Positions 8,346 through 14,726 of a stretch of 26,565 nt of DNA are shown piece by piece. A model generated the notes under the pieces. It was given only the letters and a program-made list of their open reading frames with translations, was not told the origin of the DNA and made no database searches. Each line of letters opens with the position of its first letter. Position 1 is the stretch's first letter. The stretch lies in assembly GCA_964526035.1 (NCBI GenBank), contig CAZGKE010000033.1:1-26565 (forward strand), read 5' to 3'. Source of the stretch: DAOMOD01 sp964526035. Its GTDB lineage: Bacteria; Pseudomonadota; Gammaproteobacteria; Xanthomonadales; BPKI01. The translations under genes were made by a program, and so were the position numbers.

Positions 8346-8372
8346 CTTGAAATCGCCCGGCTTGCGCCCCAT
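8346..8372 (+). promoter_or_regulatory. Sigma-32 (heat-shock) promoter of htpG-hslR
   Basis: CTTGAAA (8346-8352), a 14-bp spacer and CCCCAT (8367-8372, followed by AG) match the heat-shock consensus CTTGAAA-N13-15-CCCCATNT almost exactly. Transcription would start about 28 bases before the htpG ATG. It is the only such site I noticed in the window and it precedes the gene expected to have it. Confidence 0.88.
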
Positions 8373-8406
8373 AGGAGATGAACTCACGCGATCCCGGAAA
8401 CCCCTG

Positions 8407-10272
8407 ATGAGCCACACCGAAACCCGCTCGTTCCAGGCCGAAGTGCAGCAGGTCCTGCACCTGGTCATCCATTCGCTCTACTCGCACAAGGAGATCTTCC
8501 TGCGCGAGCTGATCTCCAACGCCTCCGACGCATGCGACAAGCTGCGCTTCGAAGCCCTGGCTCGCAACGAGTTGTTCGGCGAGGACAGCGAGCTCAGGAT
8601 CGAGATCGACTTCGATTCCGAAGCGCGCACGCTCACTGTCCGCGACAACGGCATCGGCATGTCGCGTGACGAAGTGGTGGAAAACATCGGCACCATCGCG
8701 CGCTCCGGGACGCGCCGGTTCCTGGAATCCTTGACCGGAGACCAGCGCGCCGACGCCCAGCTGATCGGCCAATTCGGTGTGGGCTTCTACTCCGCCTTCA
8801 TCGTCGCCGAACGCGTGGTGCTGGAAACGCGCCGCGCGGACCTGCCCACCACTGAAGGTGTGCGCTGGAGCTCCGACGGAAGCGGCGAGTACACGCTGGA
8901 AACCGTGGACATTGCCGGGCGCGGTACCGCCATCACTCTGCATCTCAAGCCCGAGGAGGACGAGTTCCTGAAATCCTGGAGGCTGCGCAGCCTGATCGGC
9001 AAGTATTCGGACCACATCGGGTTTCCCATCCGCATGCGCGCGGAAGAAGACGGCAAGCCCGGCGAAGAGTGGGAGACCGTCAACCACGCATCCGCGCTGT
9101 GGACGCGGCCCAAGGCCGAGCTTACGGACGAGGACTATCAGGGCTTCTACCGGCACATCGCCCATGAGAGCGGCGACGCGCTGGCCTGGTCGCACAACAG
9201 GGTGGAGGGCAAGCAGAGCTACACCTCGCTTCTCTACCTACCGGCCAAGGCGCCTTTCGACGCGCTGTGGAGCGGGCGCGAGCAGCGCAGCGGGCTGAAG
9301 CTCTACATCCGTCGCGTGTTCATCATGGACGCCAGCGAACAGCTGCTGCCTGCCTGGCTTCGCTTCGTCCGCGGCGTGGTCGACTCTGACGACCTGCCGC
9401 TCAACGTGTCGCGCGAAATTCTCCAGGACAACCGCCTGGTGTCGCAGATCCGCGCCGGCTGCGTGAAACGGGTGCTCGATCTGCTCGACCGCATCGCGGG
9501 CGAGGATGCCGCGAAGTACCAGACGTTCTGGGACGAATTCGGTACAGTGTTGAAGGAAGGCATCGCGGAGGATTACAGCAATCGCGAGCGGCTGCTCAAG
9601 CTGCTGCGCTGCGCCTCGACGCTGAGCGGTGAGAAGCGCCAGGACGTATCGCTGGATGCCTACATTTCGCGCATGGCAGCCGGGCAGGAGGCGATCTACT
9701 ACATCACCGCCGACAGCCATACGGCGGCCGCCAACAGTCCGCATCTCGAAACGCTGCGCCAACGAGGCGTCGAAGTCCTGCTGATGTCCGACCGCGTCGA
9801 TGAGTGGATCAGCGGTCATCTCAGCGAGTACGGCGACAAACCCTTCCGCAACGTCGCCAAGGGTGAACTCGGTACCTTGCCGGGCGAAGCGCCGCGTACG
9901 GAAACAGACAGTGCTGCGGCAGAGGGCGTGATTGCCCGCCTGAAGGACCTGCTCGGCGAGCGCGTCAAGGACGTGCGAGCCAGCCAGCGTCTGACCGACT
10001 CTCCAGCCTGCCTGGTGCTGGACGAGCACGATATGGCCCTGCACATGCAGCGCATGCTGAAAGCCGCGGGCCACGACGTGCCTACCGGCAAACCGACGCT
10101 GGAGGTGAATCCCGACCACGCGCTGCTGAAGCGTCTGGAAGCGGAGACGGACGGGGAACGGGCCGGCGACATCGCCCTGGTGCTGCTTGAGCAGGCACAG
10201 CTCGCCGAAGGTGGACAGCTCGACGATCCGGCGTCCTTCGTGCGTCGCGTCAACACCCTGCTGGCGACATGA
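8407..10272 (+). CDS. htpG: Molecular chaperone HtpG (bacterial Hsp90)
   Basis: This 621-residue Hsp90 family ATPase has a GHKL nucleotide-binding domain with E34 and N38 in LRELISNASDACDKLRF, DNGIGM (80-85) and GQFGVGFYSAF (121-131). The middle domain includes DLPLNVSREILQ, and the carboxy-terminal dimerisation domain follows. Length is close to the E. coli protein (624). HtpG remodels clients together with DnaK in the cytoplasm. The ATG at 8407 has GGAAA just upstream; a TTG at 8347 would extend the protein through the sigma-32 promoter and is rejected. The stop overlaps the hslR start by 4 bases (ATGA), giving a coupled heat-shock operon. Confidence 0.97.
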   Translation: MSHTETRSFQAEVQQVLHLVIHSLYSHKEIFLRELISNASDACDKLRFEALARNELFGEDSELRIEIDFDSEARTLTVRDNGIGMSRDEVVENIGTIARSGTRRFLESLTGDQRADAQLIGQFGVGFYSAFIVAERVVLETRRADLPTTEGVRWSSDGSGEYTLETVDIAGRGTAITLHLKPEEDEFLKSWRLRSLIGKYSDHIGFPIRMRAEEDGKPGEEWETVNHASALWTRPKAELTDEDYQGFYRHIAHESGDALAWSHNRVEGKQSYTSLLYLPAKAPFDALWSGREQRSGLKLYIRRVFIMDASEQLLPAWLRFVRGVVDSDDLPLNVSREILQDNRLVSQIRAGCVKRVLDLLDRIAGEDAAKYQTFWDEFGTVLKEGIAEDYSNRERLLKLLRCASTLSGEKRQDVSLDAYISRMAAGQEAIYYITADSHTAAANSPHLETLRQRGVEVLLMSDRVDEWISGHLSEYGDKPFRNVAKGELGTLPGEAPRTETDSAAAEGVIARLKDLLGERVKDVRASQRLTDSPACLVLDEHDMALHMQRMLKAAGHDVPTGKPTLEVNPDHALLKRLEAETDGERAGDIALVLLEQAQLAEGGQLDDPASFVRRVNTLLAT

Positions 10273-10646
10273 GCGACGCGCCCGTTCGCGCCGATGTGTG
10301 GCTGTGGGCGGCGCGCTTCTTCAAGACACGTTCGCTGGCGAAAGGCGCGGTTGTTGGCGGCAAAATCGCGGTCAACGATGCATCGTGCAAACCAGCGAAG
10401 GTATTGCACGTCGGCGACCGCCTGCGCGTCCGGCGCGGTGAGGAGATCCTGGAAGTCGAGGTGCTCGCCCTGTCCGACAAGCGCGGTCCGGCCAGCGTCG
10501 CGCAGACGCTGTATCGCGAAAGCGAAGCGAGCATCGCCGCGCGCGAGGCGGCGCGTGAGCAGCGCCGCCTCACCGGCAGCGACCATCCGGCGGCGCGCCC
10601 GGACAAGCGCGCACGGCGGGCCTTGAGGGGTCTCAAGGGCAATTGA
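10269..10646 (+). CDS. hslR: Heat-shock ribosome-associated protein Hsp15 (S4 domain)
   Basis: This 125-residue protein begins with an S4 RNA-binding domain (about residues 7-65: VRADVWLWAARFFKTRSLAK, then GKIAVND and VLHVGDRLRV). The Arg/Lys/Ala-rich tail includes SDKRGPA. Hsp15 binds stalled 50S subunits that carry a nascent chain with peptidyl-tRNA and helps recycle them. Its start overlaps the htpG stop by 4 bases, so it is expressed from the sigma-32 promoter and made by translational coupling. That fits its known heat induction. Length is slightly below E. coli Hsp15 (133). Confidence 0.93.
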   Translation: MSDAPVRADVWLWAARFFKTRSLAKGAVVGGKIAVNDASCKPAKVLHVGDRLRVRRGEEILEVEVLALSDKRGPASVAQTLYRESEASIAAREAAREQRRLTGSDHPAARPDKRARRALRGLKGN

Positions 10647-10946
10647 GGCTGGCGGTCGGTGTTTCTCGTTTTCGGTTGGGCCTGCCGCGCGGATTGTTGT
10701 GTCGTCCATGACTGTTGTTGCGTCCGCCCTCCGGCGGCCCAGTTCCTGTTCTCTGCGCTTCCTGTAGGAGCGGCGAAAGCCGCGACCGCGGAGATTTGTA
10801 TCTCCTCGGCAGAGGGAATGTCCGCCTGCGGCGGGTATTGCGCTCCTACATTCGACGACGAGCAGAAAAAAGTGACCCGACCACCGGGAGGCGAACAGAA
10901 CCATGTCATGGATGACATCACAACCCGCGCCGCAAGCACTCAGACC
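10647..10946. other. Intergenic region between convergent hslR and M23 peptidase genes
   Basis: About 300 bases with no supported gene. It contains the REPIN-like element at 10763-10850. No typical U-tract terminator is visible for either convergent gene, so the REPIN hairpins may end or stabilise both transcripts. Confidence 0.6.
10763..10850. repeat. REPIN-like element: two REP hairpins in inverted orientation
   Basis: The ends are a perfect 10-bp inverted repeat, TGTAGGAGCG (10763-10772) and CGCTCCTACA (10841-10850). Inside lie two GC-rich hairpins, GCGGC-GAAA-GCCGC (10770-10783) and CCGCC-TGC-GGCGG near 10822-10834. TGTAGGAGCGGC followed by a GCCGCG arm is the common REP core in Pseudomonas and Xanthomonadales (recalled knowledge). 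Two REPs facing each other make a non-autonomous REPIN, normally mobilised by a RAYT transposase encoded elsewhere; none is in this window. Confidence 0.85.
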
Positions 10947-11756
10947 TCAGTCCTGCAACAGCAATGCAGGATCAAGCCGCACCTCGAACCAGTTCAAACC
11001 CCAATGCAGATGCGGCCCGGTGGCGCGTCCGGTGGCGCCGATTGCGCCGATGCGCTCGCCCTGATCGACAGATTGCCCGACCTCGACGTCGATGGCGCTC
11101 ATGTGCAGGAACGAAGAGCTCAACCCATGGCCGTGATCGAGCAGCACCGTGCCGCCGGTCAGGAACAGGTCGGTGTCGGCAAAAGTGATGATGCCTGCAG
11201 CGGGCGCCACGATTGGCGTGCCGGTCGGTGCGGCGATATCCAGCCCAAAGTGTGGCGCGCGCGGGCGGCCGTTGAGGATGCGCTGGCTGCCGTAGACGCC
11301 GCTGATGCGCCCGCCCTCGACGGGACGGATGAAGCCGAAGCGGAAGTCCTTGCGCGCATCATCGCGACTGCGCGCGGCGGCGACTTGCGCCTGCTCGCGG
11401 GCGATGCGCGCTGCGATTTCGGGATCCGGTGTGACCGTCTGCGGTGGCAGACCGTCGACGCGCTGGGTCTGCCAGTCGCGACCGACCACGGCCAGGGTCT
11501 GCGTGGCACGTCGGCCATCGGTGAAATGCACGGTCACCTCGATCGGACCCTCGTCATCGCGGCCCACCCCGAACAGGAATACGCCATCGGGCGAGACGCG
11601 CAGCGTGCGCTCGCCCAGCGCCACTGTGGCGTTCACGTCGACGCTGGCGATTCGACCGATGACCAGGCCACCCTGCATCACCTTGTCCGGCAGCTCGAGC
11701 GGTTCGGCGTGAACGGGCACAGCCAGCAGGGAGGCGCCGAGCAGCCAGAGTCTCAC
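10947..11756 (-). CDS. Secreted M23 family metallopeptidase (murein endopeptidase-like)
   Basis: This 269-residue protein starts with a signal peptide (about residues 1-17, RLWLLGASLLAVPVHA then EPLEL), so it acts in the periplasm. An amino-terminal region of about 120 residues with beta-rich character precedes a complete M23 (LytM) domain. The zinc site is intact: H169 and D173 in HFGLD and the HLH pair H249/H251, with H218 as further catalytic His. M23 enzymes cut peptidoglycan cross-bridges. The start was taken as the GTG at 11756 because it overlaps the pyrC stop by 4 bases (GTGA) and places the signal peptide at the very amino terminus. An upstream ATG at 11813 would lie deep inside pyrC. 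It is the last gene of the yidD-pyrC operon. Confidence 0.9.
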   Translation of the reverse strand: MRLWLLGASLLAVPVHAEPLELPDKVMQGGLVIGRIASVDVNATVALGERTLRVSPDGVFLFGVGRDDEGPIEVTVHFTDGRRATQTLAVVGRDWQTQRVDGLPPQTVTPDPEIAARIAREQAQVAAARSRDDARKDFRFGFIRPVEGGRISGVYGSQRILNGRPRAPHFGLDIAAPTGTPIVAPAAGIITFADTDLFLTGGTVLLDHGHGLSSSFLHMSAIDVEVGQSVDQGERIGAIGATGRATGPHLHWGLNWFEVRLDPALLLQD

Positions 11757-13084
11757 TCGGAGAGCTCCAGACGCCGGCCGACCGGCGCTGCGTCCACTTC
11801 GCGGCCATTCCATGCGAGGTGGCCGTTGACCCAGGTGGCGGCCACCGAGCTGCGGAAGGTCTGGCCTTCAAAGGGCGCCCATCCACAGCGCGAGAGCACG
11901 TCCTCGCGGCGCACGGTCAGCGGCGTCCGCGGATCGATCAATACCAGGTCCGCCGCGTAGCCCTCGCGGATGAAGCCGCGATCGCGCACGCCGAACAACG
12001 TCGCCGGGGAGTGGCTTACGACTTCGACCAGGCGTTCCAGCATCAACTCCCCGTCGAGCACGCGCTCGATGGCGCACGGCAACACGTGCTGGACAAGCGG
12101 CAGGCCGGCGGGCGCGGTGTCGTAGGGCTGCTCTTTCTCGGCCAGGGTGTGCGGTGCGTGATCAGTGGCAAGGATGTCGAGCCGGCCGTCGGCCAGCGCG
12201 CGGACGATGGCTTCCCGGTCGGCAGCGGACTTGATCGCCGGATTGCACTTGATGAAGTTGCCGCGCTCGGCATAGTCGCTGGCGTCGAAATGAAGAAAAT
12301 GCACGCAGGTTTCGGCGGTGATGCGCTTGCCGGCAAGGGGTCCGGGCTCGAACAGATCCAGTTCGTCCGCGGTCGAGATGTGCAGAACGTGCAGGCGCGT
12401 GCCGTGGCGGCGCGCCAGTTCGATGGCGAGCCGAGTCGATTTGACGCACGCCTCGCGGCTGCGGATCTGCGGGTGGTGCTCGGGTCGCAGGCCTTCGGGG
12501 TGGCTGGCTCGCATCGCTGCCAGCAGGGCGTCGATGGTCGGCGAATCCTCGCAGTGCGTGATGATTCGCGCCGGCGCGCGGGCGAAGATGGCGTCGAGCG
12601 TGGCCGGGTCATCGACCAGCATGTTGCCGGTGGAGGCGCCCATGAATACCTTGATCCCGCAGGCCTGGCCCGGCTCGAGCTTGAGCAGCTCGTCGAGGTT
12701 GTCGTTGCTGGCTCCCATGTAGAAGGCGTAATTGGCGAAGCTGCGTCCGGCAGCGCGCCGATATTTGTCATTGAGCGCGTCGATGGTGAGCGTCGGCGGC
12801 CGGGTGTTGGGCATTTCCATGTAGCTGGTGATGCCGCCCGCCACAGCCGCGCGCGACTCGCTGGCGAGGTCGCCCTTGTGCTCCAGCCCCGGCTCGCGAA
12901 AGTGCACCTGGTCGTCGATCATGCCGGGAAGCAGCCAGCGTCCATGCGCATCGAGCACTTCCTCTCCGGGAAGGTGCGCCAGGCTCGGCCCGATGGACTC
13001 GATTCGGCCGTCGCGGATGCGCAGGTCGCCTTCGATGCGCGCGTATTCGTTGACGATCAGGGCATTGCGAATCAGCCAGTTCAA
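11753..13084 (-). CDS. pyrC: Dihydroorotase (cyclic amidohydrolase family)
   Basis: This 443-residue enzyme should interconvert carbamoyl-aspartate and dihydroorotate in pyrimidine synthesis. Family signatures present are DDQVHFREPG (57-66), the carbamylated-lysine block GIKVFMGASTGNM (K145), H177 in THCED, H232/H235 in HVLHIS and the catalytic aspartate D308 in ATDHAPH. The first metal motif is usually DxHxH; here Q59 stands at the first His, leaving H61. I recall the same DDQVHFREPG form in related dihydroorotases, so it may be a subfamily trait rather than a defect. The start is a TTG that overlaps the yidD TGA (TTGA), with GAGGAG a few bases upstream. Its stop overlaps the M23 peptidase GTG. 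An alternative would be a related hydantoinase or allantoinase, less likely given the ASESRAAVAGGITSYMEMPN region. Confidence 0.88.
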   Translation of the reverse strand: MNWLIRNALIVNEYARIEGDLRIRDGRIESIGPSLAHLPGEEVLDAHGRWLLPGMIDDQVHFREPGLEHKGDLASESRAAVAGGITSYMEMPNTRPPTLTIDALNDKYRRAAGRSFANYAFYMGASNDNLDELLKLEPGQACGIKVFMGASTGNMLVDDPATLDAIFARAPARIITHCEDSPTIDALLAAMRASHPEGLRPEHHPQIRSREACVKSTRLAIELARRHGTRLHVLHISTADELDLFEPGPLAGKRITAETCVHFLHFDASDYAERGNFIKCNPAIKSAADREAIVRALADGRLDILATDHAPHTLAEKEQPYDTAPAGLPLVQHVLPCAIERVLDGELMLERLVEVVSHSPATLFGVRDRGFIREGYAADLVLIDPRTPLTVRREDVLSRCGWAPFEGQTFRSSVAATWVNGHLAWNGREVDAAPVGRRLELSE

Positions 13085-13362
13085 TTCTTGTTCTCCTCGT
13101 GATCGCCTTCACGGGACGCAGGATTGCGCCTCCAGGGGCGACGCGGAAAGGTCTCGGGGACAGCGTCGAAGCCCCCTTCGCACAGCGGTTGACAGCGCAA
13201 CAGCCGAAAGGTGCCGAGTATCACGCCGCGGATCAGCCCGAAGCGGATGATGGCCTCGCGCATGTAGCTTGAACAGCTTGGATGGAAGCGACAATGCTGG
13301 CCAAGCAGGGGGCTGAGCCAGCGTTTGTAGCCGTCGAGAAGGGCGATGGCGAAAGATTTCAA
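13081..13362 (-). CDS. yidD: Membrane protein insertion efficiency factor YidD
   Basis: This 93-residue protein has the YidD signature: an amphipathic amino terminus (LLDGYKRWLSPLLG), then CRFHPSCSSY with C24 and C30, and RCQPLCEGG with C57 and C61. YidD sits on the inner face of the membrane and assists YidC-dependent insertion. In most bacteria it lies between rnpA and yidC near the origin. Here rnpA is not adjacent; yidD instead heads an operon with pyrC and an M23 peptidase. The start is TTG at 13362, chosen because the family opens a few residues before the ALLDGY segment and no ATG is available. The charged tail is variable in the family. Confidence 0.92.
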   Translation of the reverse strand: MKSFAIALLDGYKRWLSPLLGQHCRFHPSCSSYMREAIIRFGLIRGVILGTFRLLRCQPLCEGGFDAVPETFPRRPWRRNPASREGDHEENKN

Positions 13363-13420
13363 GTGATAGCTCGATGGCCGTGCGAGAATGGGCGCCGGTC
13401 GATCTCGCCGACAAGCACGG

Positions 13421-13449
13421 TTGCCGCTGGTATGGTCTTAGGCTATAAC
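13421..13449 (+). promoter_or_regulatory. Promoter of the histone-tailed dksA paralogue (and possibly the divergent yidD operon)
   Basis: TTGCCG (13421-13426), 17-bp spacer, TATAAC (13444-13449), about 40 bases before the GTG start. On the minus strand the same AT-rich patch offers TATAGC with TTGAGG 16 bp upstream, facing yidD. The two promoters would overlap at the -10 boxes. Confidence 0.65.
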
Positions 13450-13489
13450 ACGCGACCGCTCGGCCTCAAGGCACAGTAGGAGTTGCAAC

Positions 13490-14632
13490 GTGGCAACACG
13501 AAGCCCCAAGAAATCAAGTTCCGCAAAAGACATCCTCAAGAGAGCCGCCAAGGCCGCCAGCCGCGCCGCCAAGTCGGCGTCGGGCAAGGTGGCTGTCGGC
13601 AAGGCGGCACCGAAGAAATCGGCGAAGCCCGCAGCCAAGGCCGCGCCGAAGAAATCGGCCAAGCCGATCGCCAAGGCGAAGCCGAAGAAGGCGGCGAAGC
13701 CCGCAGCGAAGGCTGCACCGAAGAAGGCAGCCAGGCCTGCAACGAAAGCCGCACCCAAGAAGTCGGCCAAGCCTGCAACCAAGGCGACAGCGAAGAAGGC
13801 GGCCAAGCCTGCAGCCAAGGCGGCACCGAAGAAGGCAGCGAAGCCCACGACCAGGTCGGCGCCCAGGAAGTCAGCCAAGGTAGCGCCCAAGAAGGCGGCG
13901 AAGCCCGCGGCGAAGGTAGCCAAGGTAGCGCCCAGGAAGACGGCGAGGCCCGCAGCGAAGGCGGCCAAGGCTGTCTCCAGCAAATCCACCCCATCCGTCG
14001 GCAAGGCAAAGCGCCCGGCTGCCGTCGCAAAGAAAGCAGCGAAACCAGTGAGCAAAGCAACGACAAAGACCAGCAAACCGGCGCCGACTCCGACGCCCAA
14101 GCGTGTGGGCAAGGCGGCCGTTGCCAGAACGGCTACCGCAGGCGTCCGTGCCGTCGCCAGCGGCGCGCGACATACCAGCAAGACCTCATCCGCGGGGCGC
14201 CCGAGCGTTTCGGCCCTGGTCCGGGTCGATTTGCCACCCGGCTACCGTCCCTCCGCGAAAGAGGAGTACATGAGTGCCCGTCACCTTGAGTACTTTCGGC
14301 AGAAGCTGACCAGCTGGCGCGATGAGTTGGTGGAAGAATCGCGGCAGACCATCGACAATCTGCGCGGAGAAGTGCGTGATGTAGGTGACGAGGCCGAACG
14401 CGCCACCCGCGAGTCCGAGAATGCACTTGAATTGCGTACTCGCGATCGCTATCGCAAGTTGATTGCCAAGATTGACCAGGCGCTCCGCCGCATCGATGAA
14501 GGACGCTACGGCTATTGCGAAGAGACCGATGAGGAAATCGGACTCGATCGCCTCGAGGCACGACCGATTGCCACGCTGTGTCTCGACGCGCAGGAGCGCC
14601 GCGAGCATCTGCAGAAGCAGATGGGCGACTGA
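13490..14632 (+). CDS. dksA: DksA-family RNA polymerase-binding factor with histone H1-like amino-terminal tail
   Basis: This is a 380-residue protein. Residues 1-245 are almost only Lys, Ala, Pro, Ser and Arg, with seven 12-residue repeats of the type KPAAKAAPKKAA (46-129), like the DNA-binding tail of histone H1 or AlgR3-type proteins. Residues 250-380 are a full DksA domain: EEYMSARHLEYFRQKL, a coiled coil whose tip carries D300-x-x-E303-R-A, and the EIGLDRLEARP segment. The zinc finger has only two of four cysteines, C343-x2-T346-x17-C364-x2-A367, the spacing I recall for zinc-independent DksA2 of Pseudomonas aeruginosa. The tip acidic pair is D/E rather than D/D. DksA enters the RNA polymerase secondary channel and works with ppGpp. 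The GTG start has AGGAG upstream. Tailed DksA proteins are, to my knowledge, usual in Xanthomonadaceae. Membership of the DksA family is firm; the tail's role is inferred. Confidence 0.9.
   Translation: MATRSPKKSSSAKDILKRAAKAASRAAKSASGKVAVGKAAPKKSAKPAAKAAPKKSAKPIAKAKPKKAAKPAAKAAPKKAARPATKAAPKKSAKPATKATAKKAAKPAAKAAPKKAAKPTTRSAPRKSAKVAPKKAAKPAAKVAKVAPRKTARPAAKAAKAVSSKSTPSVGKAKRPAAVAKKAAKPVSKATTKTSKPAPTPTPKRVGKAAVARTATAGVRAVASGARHTSKTSSAGRPSVSALVRVDLPPGYRPSAKEEYMSARHLEYFRQKLTSWRDELVEESRQTIDNLRGEVRDVGDEAERATRESENALELRTRDRYRKLIAKIDQALRRIDEGRYGYCEETDEEIGLDRLEARPIATLCLDAQERREHLQKQMGD
13625..13876 (+). repeat. In-frame tandem repeat, seven 36-nt units coding for KPAAKAAPKKAA
   Basis: Residues 46-57, 58-69, 70-81, 82-93, 94-105, 106-117 and 118-129 align as seven 12-residue units with the consensus K/R-P-A-A/T-K-A-A-P-K-K-A/S-A. 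Codons differ between units, so the repeat is old or under selection at the protein level. Repeat number could vary between strains. Confidence 0.85.
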
Positions 14633-14658
14633 GAACCTTGCGGCTTTCCGTATGTGTT

Positions 14659-14684
14659 GACGGCCCCTGTTGGGGCCGTCTTTC
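14659..14684 (+). terminator. Rho-independent terminator after the dksA paralogue
   Basis: GACGGCCCC (14659-14667) pairs perfectly with GGGGCCGTC (14672-14680) around TGTT and is followed by TTTCATT. It lies 26 bases after the stop codon. A TATCAT at 14694-14699 just downstream could be the -10 box of ligA, but no good -35 accompanies it. Confidence 0.85.
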
Positions 14685-14726
14685 ATTGCGGACTATCATT
14701 CTGCTCTTCCGGAATCATCACGCGCC

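Noticed and set aside
13483..14289. Long alternative-frame open frames over the histone-like tail
   Set aside because: The Lys/Ala/Pro codon repeat removes stops in other frames and on the minus strand; only the frame leading into the DksA domain has a family match.
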